Below are positions 1-8,167 of a stretch of DNA of 43,715 bases, piece after piece. The number at the start of each line of letters is the position of its first letter. Position 1 is the stretch's first letter. This DNA is from Bacteroidales bacterium (GTDB lineage Bacteria; Bacteroidota; Bacteroidia; Bacteroidales; UBA932): NCBI GenBank assembly GCA_017471085.1, contig JAFUWW010000063.1, positions 1 through 43,715 on the forward strand, written 5' to 3'. Below the pieces are notes generated by a model that made no database searches, was not told the origin of the DNA, and worked only from the letters and a program-made list of their open reading frames with translations. A program made the position numbers and the translations under genes.

Positions 1-33
1 AATCAGTGCCAGTGCAACGAGGATTTTTTTCAT
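1..33 (-). CDS. Exported protein, N-terminal start only
   Basis: Read on the minus strand, positions 33 to 1 begin with ATG and encode MKKILVALALI, which has the basic start and hydrophobic run of a Sec signal peptide. The rest of the gene lies outside the window, so its function cannot be assigned. A good Bacteroidota -7 element (TATTTTTG) lies about 30 bp upstream and supports this start. Confidence 0.6.
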   Translation of the reverse strand, partial: MKKILVALALI

Positions 34-62
34 AGCAGTAAAGTGAAACCTGTTTATTTCTT

Positions 63-70
63 CAAAAATA
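63..70 (-). promoter_or_regulatory. Candidate -7 element for the exported protein at 33
   Basis: The minus strand reads TATTTTTG, matching the Bacteroidota -7 consensus TAnnTTTG, 29 bp before the ATG at 33. No well-spaced TTTG -33 element is visible, so this is a motif match only. Confidence 0.4.
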
Positions 71-110
71 CGCAATAAATAGCAAAAGAAAAGCAATTGA
101 AACAAGTTTT

Positions 111-245
111 TTACTGTGCGACGATCCGTACCATGGCCAGGGAACCGGTGCCGCGGGGAATCTCCACTTCGAAGCGGATGGATACCTCCTCACCGGCAGC
201 GATGTCGGCCCGCTCACCTCCATTGTTGTATTTTGAAAAGATTAT
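111..245 (-). pseudogene. Short coding remnant or frameshifted small ORF
   Basis: The minus strand carries an open stretch of about 44 codons ending with TAA at 111-113. Its composition is protein-like (alternating acidic and hydrophobic residues, ending in MVRIVAQ) and resembles the last strands of a beta-sandwich domain. It has no start codon in frame: a TGA lies just upstream. An ATG at 247-249 is in another frame and would join it if one A of the run near 233 were removed. It could be the tail of a decayed gene, a small protein with a frameshift, or chance. I do not recognise the family. Confidence 0.3.
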
Positions 246-256
246 TCATAAATTTG
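225..256 (+). promoter_or_regulatory. Promoter of the M48 metalloprotease gene
   Basis: GTTG at 225-228 and TAAATTTG at 249-256 are separated by 20 bp, which fits the Bacteroidota -33/-7 arrangement. Transcription would start near 263, giving a leader of about 16 nt before the ATG at 279. This favours the start at 279 over the upstream in-frame codon at 258. Confidence 0.5.
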
Positions 257-278
257 CGTGATTCGAGCCACAGAGATT

Positions 279-1061
279 ATGAAAAAAGCCATCCTTGCCT
301 TATTTGCCTCCCTGTCCCTGCTGCTTACTTCCTGCGGCAGCCAGTTCAATGCGCTCCGCGCCGTCCAGGGCGGTATGTATGCCCTGCAGGCCCTTACCCT
401 GACCGATGCCCAGGTGCAGGACTATGTGCACCAGTACATCACCCAGCTGGATGCCCAGAGCACGGTGATGCCGGAGAGCAACTCCTATACGAAGCGCCTG
501 AGGAACCTGACCAAGGGCATCACGGACGTGGACGGCATTCCGCTGAACTTCAAAGTGTACAAGGAGAATGAGGTGAACGCTTTCGCATGCGCGGACGGGA
601 GCGTGCGCGTATACACCGGTATTATGGATGCCATGACGGACAACGAACTGCTGGGAGTGATCGGCCACGAGATCGGCCATGTGGCGCTCAAGCATACCCG
701 CAAGCAGATGCAGCAGGCCATGATGACCAGCGCCGCCCTGGAGGGCATCGCCTCCGCCAGCAGCACGGCTGCCACGCTCACGGATTCGCAGCTCGGCGCC
801 CTGGGAGAGGCCATCATCGGCGCACAGTTCTCCAAGTCCCAGGAGAGCCAGGCCGACGATTACGGCTATTCGTTCCTGGTGAATTCCGGCAAGAATCCCT
901 GGGCGATCGTCATGTCATTCGAGAAACTGCAGGCCCTGGCCAGCGGCGCCACGGCCGGTCCCGTGGAGAATCTCTTCTCCACCCATCCGGACACCGCCAC
1001 CCGCATCCAGCGCATGACGGAAAAATGTGTACATGACGGATATAAGCGTCCTACCAAATAA
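279..1061 (+). CDS. M48 family metalloprotease, lipoprotein
   Basis: A 260-residue zinc metalloprotease of family M48, related to LoiP/BepA-type periplasmic proteases that degrade misfolded outer-membrane proteins (family knowledge). The N-terminus MKKAILALFASLSLLLTSC is a lipoprotein signal with the lipidated Cys at residue 19. The zinc motif HEIGH is visible about residue 129, and the third ligand is the Glu of ESQADDYG about residue 197. There is no TPR extension, so it is the short form. I start it at 279, not 258, because the lipoprotein signal begins there and the promoter lies at 225-256. The stop at 1059-1061 directly abuts the stop of the convergent thioesterase gene. The natural substrate is unknown. 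Confidence 0.9.
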   Translation: MKKAILALFASLSLLLTSCGSQFNALRAVQGGMYALQALTLTDAQVQDYVHQYITQLDAQSTVMPESNSYTKRLRNLTKGITDVDGIPLNFKVYKENEVNAFACADGSVRVYTGIMDAMTDNELLGVIGHEIGHVALKHTRKQMQQAMMTSAALEGIASASSTAATLTDSQLGALGEAIIGAQFSKSQESQADDYGYSFLVNSGKNPWAIVMSFEKLQALASGATAGPVENLFSTHPDTATRIQRMTEKCVHDGYKRPTK

Positions 1062-1445
1062 CTATAGTTTGGCGTAGGTCTTCTGGATAAACCGGGCCTT
1101 GTCGATGATGAAACGCTCGTGCGTTCCCTCGCCGATGAGGCCTTTTTCGTCGTAGGCGGCCACCCGGAATACCAGACGGCGGCGGTCGATCTCCACCAGT
1201 TCGCTCTCGCACCGGACCTTCATCCCCACCGGCGTGGCGCTGCAGTGCGACACGTTTACGGCCGTCCCCACCGTGTCCTGGCCTTCCTCCAGCTGGGGGA
1301 GTACGCTTTCCAGGCAGGTTTTCTCCATCAGGCCGATCATCATGATGGTGGCGTAAACTTCCACATTGCCGCTTCCGAGCGACTGGGCCGACCGCTCCGG
1401 GGTGGCCTCCGATTCCCTGTATCCTTTGATTCCGGTTTCCAGCAT
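1062..1445 (-). CDS. FlK-like hotdog thioesterase
   Basis: A 127-residue single-domain hotdog protein of the fluoroacetyl-CoA thioesterase (FlK) family, expected to hydrolyse small acyl-CoAs in the cytoplasm. Family signatures are visible: the opening MLETGIKG, GSGNVEVYAT, MIGLMEKT with the catalytic Glu, VGTAVNVSH, ATPVGM and LIGEGTHERF. The longer reading from 1490 would run through its own promoter (1461-1491), so the start at 1445 is preferred. Its stop touches the stop of the convergent M48 gene. It is divergent from the rhamnose operon, which encodes an acyl-CoA-producing dehydrogenase complex; a link between the two is inference. Specificity for fluoroacetyl-CoA is unlikely, and short-chain acyl-CoA housekeeping is more plausible. 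Confidence 0.85.
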   Translation of the reverse strand: MLETGIKGYRESEATPERSAQSLGSGNVEVYATIMMIGLMEKTCLESVLPQLEEGQDTVGTAVNVSHCSATPVGMKVRCESELVEIDRRRLVFRVAAYDEKGLIGEGTHERFIIDKARFIQKTYAKL

Positions 1446-1460
1446 ATCTTCAAATTTTTG

Positions 1461-1491
1461 CAAAAATACAAAATTGTCCGCCTTTGTCAAA
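1461..1491 (-). promoter_or_regulatory. Promoter of the thioesterase gene
   Basis: On the minus strand TTTG (1491-1488) and TATTTTTG (1468-1461) are separated by exactly 19 bp, one of the cleanest Bacteroidota promoters in the window. The predicted start of transcription is only about 10 nt ahead of the ATG at 1445, so the leader is very short. Confidence 0.6.
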
Positions 1492-1541
1492 ATTAAAAGT
1501 TTTTATGGCAGAATCAATTTAATTATAAAGGAGAAATGATT

Positions 1542-1549
1542 TAATTTTG
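1542..1549 (+). promoter_or_regulatory. Candidate -7 element of the rhamnose operon
   Basis: TAATTTTG matches TAnnTTTG 24 bp before the rhaB ATG at 1574. The -33 region holds only an imperfect ATTT/TTTA, as expected for a promoter that needs an activator. No AraC-type rhamnose regulator gene lies beside it in the window. Confidence 0.45.
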
Positions 1550-1573
1550 CATCCGTACAAAACTGATAATCCC

Positions 1574-3001
1574 ATGGCAGACAAACACAACTTCCTTGCA
1601 TTCGACTGCGGCGCCACTTCCGGCCGTGCGGTCCTGGCCACATTCAACGACGGTTCCTTCGAGATGAAGGAGGTATACCGTTTCCCCAGCGGCATCATCG
1701 AGCTGGGCGGAAAGTACTACTGGGACATCGTAGCCATCTACGAGCATTTCTGCAAATGTCTCTCGGAGCTTGGCAGGCAAGGTGTTGAGATTGAATCCAT
1801 CGGTATTGATACCTGGGGCGTGGATTTCGGCTTCGTCGCCAAGGACGGCTCCCTGCTGGGAAATCCCCGCGCCTACCGCGACCCTTACACGGAAGGCATT
1901 CCGGAAGAAGTGTTCCGTATCATCCCGCGCGAAGAACTCTACGCAGCCACGGGCATCCAGATCCTGAACTTCAACTCCATCTTCCAGCTGTATGCCCAGA
2001 CCAAGGAAAATTTCGCTCCCCTCGAGTATGCAGACTCCATCCTCTTCATTCCGGACCTGCTCTCCTATATGTTGACAGGAAACAAAGTTTGCGAGTATAC
2101 GGACGCTTCCACTTCCGGTATGATGAACCAGACTACCCGCCAGTTCGAGAAGTCCCTGCTGGAGCGTCTCGGCGTCCGGACCGATGTGCTGCTGCCCATC
2201 GTACAGCCCGGCACCGTGGTGGGAACCCTCCGCAAATCCATCGCCGGGCGCTGCGGCCTTCCGGAGATTCCGGTCATCGCCATCGCCGGCCACGACACGG
2301 CATCGGCCATCGCCGCCGTCCCTGCGGAGGACGAGAAATTCGCCTACCTCTCCAGCGGCACCTGGAGCCTGATGGGTATCGAAACCCCTGCTCCCATCAT
2401 CAACGAAGAGAGCACCCGCCTCAATTTCACCAATGAAGGCGGCATCGACGGCACCACCCGCTTCCTCAAGAACATCACCGGCATGTGGATCCTGGAGCAG
2501 AGCCGCAAGATCTGGGAACCGGACGGCAAGAAGTACTCCTATGCAGAGATCGAGGCCATGGCCCAGAGCGAGAAGGACTTCCCGTCCCTCATCAATCCGG
2601 ACGATCCGCGCTTCGCCGCTCCCGCCAACATGGTGGAGGCCATCGACAGCTACCTGAAAGAAACCAACCAAAGAGTGCCGGAGAGCATTGCCCAGTATAT
2701 CAGCTGCATCTACCACAGCCTCGCCAACCGCTACAAAGAGGTGGTGGACATGCTCCAGCAGTTCGCTCCGTTCAGGATCGAGAAACTGCACGTGATCGGC
2801 GGCGGCAGCGCCAACGCCACCATGAGCCAGTGGACGGCCGATGCCCTGGGCATCCCCGTAGTGGCAGGCCCCACCGAGGCGACGGCCATCGGCAACGTGA
2901 TGCTGCAGGCCCGTACCGCCGGCCTGGTGAAAGACCGCTGGGAGATGCGCCGCCTCATCGGCAAGGCCTTCTCCGTGAAAACTTACTATCCTTCAAAATA
3001 A
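1574..3001 (+). CDS. rhaB: L-rhamnulokinase
   Basis: A 475-residue FGGY-family carbohydrate kinase that phosphorylates L-rhamnulose to L-rhamnulose-1-phosphate with ATP. Visible features are the N-terminal phosphate-binding segment FLAFDCGATSGRAV, the family-typical IDTWGVDFG and NPRAYRD, the GHDTASA segment in the second half, YLSSGTWSLMG, and the C-terminal GGGSAN ATP-binding motif. Length matches RhaB proteins. An in-frame start at 1547 would overlap the -7 element, so the ATG at 1574 (MADKHNF) is used. It is the first gene of the operon, 25 bp ahead of rhaA. Confidence 0.95.
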   Translation: MADKHNFLAFDCGATSGRAVLATFNDGSFEMKEVYRFPSGIIELGGKYYWDIVAIYEHFCKCLSELGRQGVEIESIGIDTWGVDFGFVAKDGSLLGNPRAYRDPYTEGIPEEVFRIIPREELYAATGIQILNFNSIFQLYAQTKENFAPLEYADSILFIPDLLSYMLTGNKVCEYTDASTSGMMNQTTRQFEKSLLERLGVRTDVLLPIVQPGTVVGTLRKSIAGRCGLPEIPVIAIAGHDTASAIAAVPAEDEKFAYLSSGTWSLMGIETPAPIINEESTRLNFTNEGGIDGTTRFLKNITGMWILEQSRKIWEPDGKKYSYAEIEAMAQSEKDFPSLINPDDPRFAAPANMVEAIDSYLKETNQRVPESIAQYISCIYHSLANRYKEVVDMLQQFAPFRIEKLHVIGGGSANATMSQWTADALGIPVVAGPTEATAIGNVMLQARTAGLVKDRWEMRRLIGKAFSVKTYYPSK

Positions 3002-3026
3002 TAAATAACACAAAACACTTGATATT

Positions 3027-4277
3027 ATGAAAGAAGCACAGATTCTCAAAGCTTACGAGATTGCCAAGGAGCGTTACGCTGCCGTTGGCGTAGACACCGA
3101 CAAGGCCATTGAAACCCTGGAGAAGACCCCCATCTCCCTGCACTGCTGGCAGACCGACGACGTGATCGGTTTCGAGAGCGCGGACGGCCTTTCCGGCGGT
3201 ATCCAGACCACCGGCAACTATCCCGGCCGTGCCCGCAACATCGACGAGGTGCGCAAAGACCTGGAATTCGTGAAGACCCTCCTCGCCGGCAACCACCGCG
3301 TGAACCTCCACGAGATTTACGGTGACTTCGGCGGCAAGTTCGTAGACCGCGACCAGTGCGGCGTAGAGCATTTCCAGAGCTGGATCCAGTGGGCCAAGGA
3401 GAACAACTTCAAACTGGACTTCAACTCCACTTCCTTCGGCCACGCCAAGAGCGGAGACCTGTCCCTGGCCAACCCGGATCCCGCCATCCGCGAATTCTGG
3501 ATCGAGCACACCAAACGCTGCCGCCGCATCGCCGACGCCATGGGCAAGGCCCAGAACGACCCTTGTATCATGAACATCTGGGTCCACGACGGTTCCAAGG
3601 ACCAGACCGTGGAGCGCAAGCGTTACCGTGAGATTTTCGCCGATTCCCTGGACGAGATTCTGAAGGAAGACCTGCCCGGCATGAAGACCTGCCTGGAGGC
3701 CAAGCTGTTCGGTATCGGCCTTGAGAGCTACACCGTGGGTTCCCATGACTTCGTGGCCGGCTACTGCGCCACCCGCAAGCTCATGTACACCCTGGACACC
3801 GGCCACTATGAGATGACCGAGAACGTGGCCGACATGGTCGCCTCCCTGCTCCTGTTCGTCCCCGAGCTCATGCTCCACGTCTCCCGTCCTATCCGCTGGG
3901 ACTCCGACCACGTGACCATCATGAACGACCAGACCCTGGACCTGTTCAAGGAAATGGTACGTGCCGATGCCCTCAGCCGCTGCCACATCGGCCTGGATTA
4001 CTTCGATGCCGCCATCAACCGCATCGGCGCCTACATCATCGGTACCCGCGCCACGCAGAAGTGCGTCCTGAGCGCCCTGCTGGAACCGCTCGCCAAACTG
4101 CGTGAGTACGAAGACGCGGGCAAGGGCTTCCAGCGCCTCGCCCTCCTGGAAGAGGCCAAGACCCTCCCGTTCGGCGCCGTGTTCGATTATTTCAACTTCA
4201 AGAACGGCGTGCCCGTGGGCGAGGACTTCATCCCTTGCATCGAGCAGTACGAGCGCGAAGTAACCTCCAAGCGTTAA
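3027..4277 (+). CDS. rhaA: L-rhamnose isomerase
   Basis: A 416-residue metal-dependent isomerase converting L-rhamnose to L-rhamnulose, the first intracellular step. The protein shows RhaA signatures throughout: ISLHCWQTDDV near the start, the GIQTTGNYPGRARN segment, NLHEIYGDFGG, LDFNSTSFGHAKSG, the metal-site region IWVHDGSKDQ, TLDTGHYE, and HVSRPIRWDSDHV. Length agrees with the family. It lies between the kinase and the symporter, and the 63-bp gap after it contains two overlapping hairpins. Confidence 0.96.
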   Translation: MKEAQILKAYEIAKERYAAVGVDTDKAIETLEKTPISLHCWQTDDVIGFESADGLSGGIQTTGNYPGRARNIDEVRKDLEFVKTLLAGNHRVNLHEIYGDFGGKFVDRDQCGVEHFQSWIQWAKENNFKLDFNSTSFGHAKSGDLSLANPDPAIREFWIEHTKRCRRIADAMGKAQNDPCIMNIWVHDGSKDQTVERKRYREIFADSLDEILKEDLPGMKTCLEAKLFGIGLESYTVGSHDFVAGYCATRKLMYTLDTGHYEMTENVADMVASLLLFVPELMLHVSRPIRWDSDHVTIMNDQTLDLFKEMVRADALSRCHIGLDYFDAAINRIGAYIIGTRATQKCVLSALLEPLAKLREYEDAGKGFQRLALLEEAKTLPFGAVFDYFNFKNGVPVGEDFIPCIEQYEREVTSKR

Positions 4278-4282
4278 GAGTG

Positions 4283-4324
4283 ATGCCCGGTCAGGCCGGG
4301 CATGACTGTTTGTCTGGCCTGACC
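4283..4324 (+). repeat. Two mutually exclusive hairpins between rhaA and rhaT
   Basis: Hairpin A pairs ATGCCCGG (4283-4290) with CCGGGCAT (4296-4303) around a 5-nt loop. Hairpin B pairs GGTCAGGCC (4289-4297) with GGCCTGACC (4316-4324). The two share bases 4289-4297, so only one can form at a time. There is no U tract after either. They could tune rhaT expression or mRNA stability, or be part of a dispersed palindromic repeat. Confidence 0.6.
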
Positions 4325-4340
4325 CTTAATAATTACGGAT

Positions 4341-5366
4341 ATGAATCTTGTCATAGGACTCCTTATCATCGCCATCGGCGCCTTCTGCCAGTCTTCCAGC
4401 TACGTTCCCATCAACAAGATCAAGAAGTGGAGCTGGGAAAGCTACTGGATTATCCAGGGCGTCTTCGCCTGGCTGCTTTTCCCGCTCGTCGGCTCGCTGC
4501 TGTCCCTGTCCGGGACCGGCGGCAGTTTCGGCGACCTGCTCGGCCTGATGAACGCCAATCCCAAGGACACCTGGCTCACCATCCTGTTCGGTGTGCTCTG
4601 GGGTGTGGGCGGTCTCACTTTCGGCCTCAGCATGCGCTATCTGGGCGTGGCCCTCGGACAGAGCATCGCCCTGGGCACCTGCTCGGGCCTCGGTGCCATC
4701 CTGGGTCCGGTTTTCACCGGCAAGACCGGTGACCTCACCAGCGCCGTGATCATCGGCGTCGTGGTCACCCTCATCGGTATCGCCATCATCGGTATCGCCG
4801 GCTGGATGAAGTCGGCAGCCCTTCCGGAAGAGCAGAAGAAAGAGGCCGTGAAGGACTTCAATTTCGGAAAGGGTCTGTTCGTGGCCGTCCTGGCCGGTTT
4901 CATGAGCGCCTGCTTCAATATCGGCCTCAGCTTCGGCGACGGCCTGTATCTGGAGGGCACCAAGCCCATCTTCCAGACGCTGCCCGCCACCATGCTGGTC
5001 ACCTTCGGCGGTTTCCTCACCAACGCCTGCTACTGCTTCTTCCAGAACAGCAAGAACAAGACCTGGGGCGACTACAAGCAGGGCTCCCTGTGGGGCAACA
5101 ACCTCCTGTTCTGCTGCCTGGCCGGCCTGCTCTGGTACAGCCAGTTCTTCGGCCTGTCCCTGGGCAAGGGTTTCCTCACGGACTACCCGGTGCTCATCAC
5201 TTTCAGCTGGTGCATCCTGATGGCGCTGAACGTCGTGTTCTCCAACGTCTGGGGCATCATCCTCAAGGAATGGAAGGGCGTTTCGCGCAAGACCATCGTG
5301 GTGCTTGTGTGCGGCCTGGCCGTCCTTATCTTCAGTACTTTCCTGCCGCAGCTGCTGGCACAGTAA
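4341..5366 (+). CDS. rhaT: L-rhamnose/H+ symporter
   Basis: A 341-residue inner-membrane protein of the RhaT family of the drug/metabolite transporter superfamily, importing L-rhamnose with protons. About ten hydrophobic segments are visible, starting with MNLVIGLLIIAIGAFCQSSSY. The family-typical VPINKIKKWSWESYW follows, along with GVLWGVGGLTFGLSMRYLGVALG and the later GFMSACFNIGLSFG. Length matches E. coli RhaT. It follows rhaA and precedes the dehydrogenase complex genes by 32 bp. It supplies the free rhamnose released by the GH106 and GH78 enzymes encoded downstream in the window. Confidence 0.94.
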   Translation: MNLVIGLLIIAIGAFCQSSSYVPINKIKKWSWESYWIIQGVFAWLLFPLVGSLLSLSGTGGSFGDLLGLMNANPKDTWLTILFGVLWGVGGLTFGLSMRYLGVALGQSIALGTCSGLGAILGPVFTGKTGDLTSAVIIGVVVTLIGIAIIGIAGWMKSAALPEEQKKEAVKDFNFGKGLFVAVLAGFMSACFNIGLSFGDGLYLEGTKPIFQTLPATMLVTFGGFLTNACYCFFQNSKNKTWGDYKQGSLWGNNLLFCCLAGLLWYSQFFGLSLGKGFLTDYPVLITFSWCILMALNVVFSNVWGIILKEWKGVSRKTIVVLVCGLAVLIFSTFLPQLLAQ

Positions 5367-5398
5367 ACAATTAAACTTCCTGAAAAACACACAATAAA

Positions 5399-6745
5399 AT
5401 GGCAAATGTGGTCATAATGCCCAAACAGGGCCAGTCCGTGGAGAGCTGTATTGTCTCCGAGTTCAAGAAGAAAGTAGGCGACACCGTCAAAGTGGGCGAT
5501 GTCCTCTTCGGATACGAAACCGACAAGGCCACCTTCGAGGAGGAATCCAAGTTCGAAGGTGTGGTCCTGGCCTGTTTCTTCAATGACGGAGACGAAATCC
5601 CCGTCCTTACCAATGTGATGGTGATCGGCCAGCCCGGCGAGTCTTTCGCCGAGTTCGCCCCCGCGGGTGCCGCAGCTCCTGCAGCGAAAGCTCCCAAGGC
5701 CGAAACCGCCCCGGAGGCTCCCAAGGCCGCCGAAGCCGCAGTGGAAGCGGCCCCTGCCGCTGCAGTGCCCGGTGCTCCCGTGAGCCCGCGCGCCCGTACC
5801 ATCGCCGCGGAGAAGGGGGTGGATACCGCCCGCGTAGCCGGAACCGGCCCTCACGGACGCATCATCGCCCGTGACGTGGAAGCCGCAGCCGCAGCCCAGG
5901 GAACCCTCACCGGGCTTGCCAAGGCCAGGATGGCCGACGGCGGCCTGGTCTCTCCCGGCACCGGCACCGGCCTGGCCGGCAGCGTGAAGGGCAGCGACCT
6001 CAAGGTCTGGCAGCCTAACCATACCGATATCGCCGGCGAAGGCGAGGAATTCAAGGTGGTCAAGATGTCCAACATGCGCAAGCTCATCGCCAAGAGCATG
6101 TACAACTCCCTCCAGAATTCCGCCCAGCTCACCCACATGCTGGGGGCCGATGCCCGCAAGATCCAGGCCCTGCGCAAGAAGGCCAAAAAAGCCCTCGAGG
6201 AAGGAAAGATCGACGCGAACATCACCATCAACGATTTCGTCTGCTTTGCCGTGATCAAGGCCCTGCAGAAGTTCCCGAACCTCAATTCCCACTGCCTGGG
6301 AGACGCCATGCGCCTTTTCAGCAGCGTGAATCTGGGCATCGCCGTGGATACCGAGCGCGGCCTTATGGTCCCCGCCGTTCCCCATGCCGATGAACTCAAC
6401 ATCGTAGGCCTGAGCAAGAAACTCAAGAAGGTGGCCGATGACAGCAAGAAGGGCAGCATCAATCCGGACCTCCTTTCTCCGGAAGCCGCTTCCTTCACCG
6501 TCTCCAACCTGGGCGGCTTCGGCGTGGAATGGTTCACCCCCATCATCAACGTGCCCCAAAGCGCCATCCTGGGTGTGGGTACCATTGTTCCCCGTCCCAA
6601 GGACCTCGGCGGCGGCGTGTATGCCTTTGTGCCTTACCTGGGCCTCAGCCTCACGTACGACCACCGCGCCATCGACGGCGGCGAGGCCACCCGTTTCCTC
6701 AAGCAGGTGGCTCAGGAAATCGAAAACCTGGAAGTTGAATTTTAA
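5399..6745 (+). CDS. 2-oxoacid dehydrogenase complex, E2 acyltransferase
   Basis: A 448-residue dihydrolipoamide acyltransferase that moves the acyl group from lipoate to CoA. Domains in order: lipoyl domain (residues 1-80) with the lipoylated Lys about 43 in ETDKATFE; an Ala/Pro/Glu-rich hinge (85-122); a peripheral-subunit-binding domain (about 125-163, SPRARTIAAEKGV to GRIIARDV); a second linker; and the catalytic domain (about 215-448) with the active-site motif DHRAIDGG near 421. Only one lipoyl domain is present. The motifs do not fix the substrate: pyruvate, acetoin or a branched-chain oxoacid are all possible. E3 and E1 follow directly, so the three form one complex. Its place in a rhamnose operon is unusual. 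Confidence 0.9.
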   Translation: MANVVIMPKQGQSVESCIVSEFKKKVGDTVKVGDVLFGYETDKATFEEESKFEGVVLACFFNDGDEIPVLTNVMVIGQPGESFAEFAPAGAAAPAAKAPKAETAPEAPKAAEAAVEAAPAAAVPGAPVSPRARTIAAEKGVDTARVAGTGPHGRIIARDVEAAAAAQGTLTGLAKARMADGGLVSPGTGTGLAGSVKGSDLKVWQPNHTDIAGEGEEFKVVKMSNMRKLIAKSMYNSLQNSAQLTHMLGADARKIQALRKKAKKALEEGKIDANITINDFVCFAVIKALQKFPNLNSHCLGDAMRLFSSVNLGIAVDTERGLMVPAVPHADELNIVGLSKKLKKVADDSKKGSINPDLLSPEAASFTVSNLGGFGVEWFTPIINVPQSAILGVGTIVPRPKDLGGGVYAFVPYLGLSLTYDHRAIDGGEATRFLKQVAQEIENLEVEF

Positions 6746-6781
6746 TTCGTATCTTTATAGATTGTTATAAACTGAAAGAGT

Positions 6782-8164
6782 ATGTACGATCTTGCAATCA
6801 TGGGTGGAGGCCCCGGCGGATATGTGGCCGCAGGGCGTGCCGGCAATGCCGGTCTCTCCGTAGTGCTTTTTGAAAGAAGAGAACTGGGCGGCGTGTGCCT
6901 CAACGAAGGCTGCGTCCCCACCAAGACGCTGCTGTACAGCGCCAAAGTATACGATTATTCCCGTCACGCCGACCAGTACGGCGTAAAGGTAGACGGCTCC
7001 TCCATCGACTTCAGCGCCATCTTCAAGCGCAAGGAGAAGGTGGTCAAGAAGCTCGTCGGCGGCGTGAAGGCCCAGATGAAAGGGGCCAAGGTCGAGGTGG
7101 TGAAGGGCGACGCCCTCATCAAGGAGCGCGGGGCCGAAGGCATCGTCATCTCCTGCGACGGCAAGGACTTCCAGGCCAGGAACCTTCTCATCTGCACGGG
7201 CTCCGAGGCGGCCGTTCCGCCCATCCCGGGCCTGCGCGAAGGCCTCGGCGGCGCCGTGGTGACCAACCGCGAAATCCTCTCCCTGAGCGAGCAGCCCAAG
7301 GAGCTGGTGGTGATCGGCGGCGGTGTCATCGGCATGGAGTTCGCCAGCTTCTTCAACAGCATCGGCACCAAGGTTACCGTAGTGGAGATGCTCCCCAAGA
7401 TCCTGGGTCCCCTGGACGATGAGATCAGCGCCATGCTCCAGGCCCAGTACGAGAAGAAGGGCGTGGAATTCCACCTCAGCTGCAAAGTGGTGGCCGTGGA
7501 AGGAAACGACGTGGTATATGAAGATCCCGAAGGCAAGACCTGCCGCGCCACCGGCGACAATATCCTTGTTTCCGTGGGCCGCAGGGCCAATTTCCAGGGC
7601 ATCGGCCTGGAGAATATCGGTGTGGAGCTCGCCCTCAATCCCGCCGGCCGTCCCTACGGCATCAAGGTGGATGAGAAGATGCGCACCAACGTGCCCGGCG
7701 TCTATGCCGCAGGCGACGTGACCGGCTTCTCCATGCTGGCCCATACCGCTTCCCGCGAAGGCGAGGTGGCCGTGAACAACATCCTCGGCAAGGCCGACCG
7801 CATGCGCTACAACGCCATCCCGGGCGTGGTGTACACCAATCCGGAAGTGGCCGGCGCCGGCGTCACCGAGGCCGAAGCTGCCAAGAAGGGCCTGGACTAC
7901 ACCGTGCTCAAGCTCCCCATGGCCTATTCCGGCCGTTTCGTGGCGGAGAACGAGCGGGGCGAAGGCCTCTGCAAAGTGATCGTGGGCAAGAAGTACCACG
8001 AAGTGCTGGGTGTCCACATGCTGGGCAACCCCTGCTCCGAAATGATCCACAGCGCCTGCATCGCCATCGAGCAGGAGATGACCGTGGAGCAGCTCAAGGA
8101 AGTGGTTTTCCCGCATCCTACCGTATCCGAAATTTTGAAAGAAACTGTATTTACCCTGAAATAA
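6782..8164 (+). CDS. lpdA: Dihydrolipoyl dehydrogenase (E3)
   Basis: A 460-residue FAD flavoprotein that reoxidises the dihydrolipoyl arm of E2 and makes NADH. The N-terminal FAD-binding GGGPGGYVAAGRAG, the redox disulfide GGVCLNEGCVPTK (Cys39 and Cys44), the NAD-binding GGGVIGMEFASFF, the second FAD motif VYAAGDVTG and the C-terminal catalytic FPHPTVSE (His445, Glu450) are all intact. The gene sits 36 bp after E2, and its stop is 3 bp before the E1 start. A TATCTTTA motif in the gap before it could be a weak internal promoter. It is probably dedicated to the complex encoded here. Confidence 0.94.
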   Translation: MYDLAIMGGGPGGYVAAGRAGNAGLSVVLFERRELGGVCLNEGCVPTKTLLYSAKVYDYSRHADQYGVKVDGSSIDFSAIFKRKEKVVKKLVGGVKAQMKGAKVEVVKGDALIKERGAEGIVISCDGKDFQARNLLICTGSEAAVPPIPGLREGLGGAVVTNREILSLSEQPKELVVIGGGVIGMEFASFFNSIGTKVTVVEMLPKILGPLDDEISAMLQAQYEKKGVEFHLSCKVVAVEGNDVVYEDPEGKTCRATGDNILVSVGRRANFQGIGLENIGVELALNPAGRPYGIKVDEKMRTNVPGVYAAGDVTGFSMLAHTASREGEVAVNNILGKADRMRYNAIPGVVYTNPEVAGAGVTEAEAAKKGLDYTVLKLPMAYSGRFVAENERGEGLCKVIVGKKYHEVLGVHMLGNPCSEMIHSACIAIEQEMTVEQLKEVVFPHPTVSEILKETVFTLK

Positions 8165-8167
8165 GCC

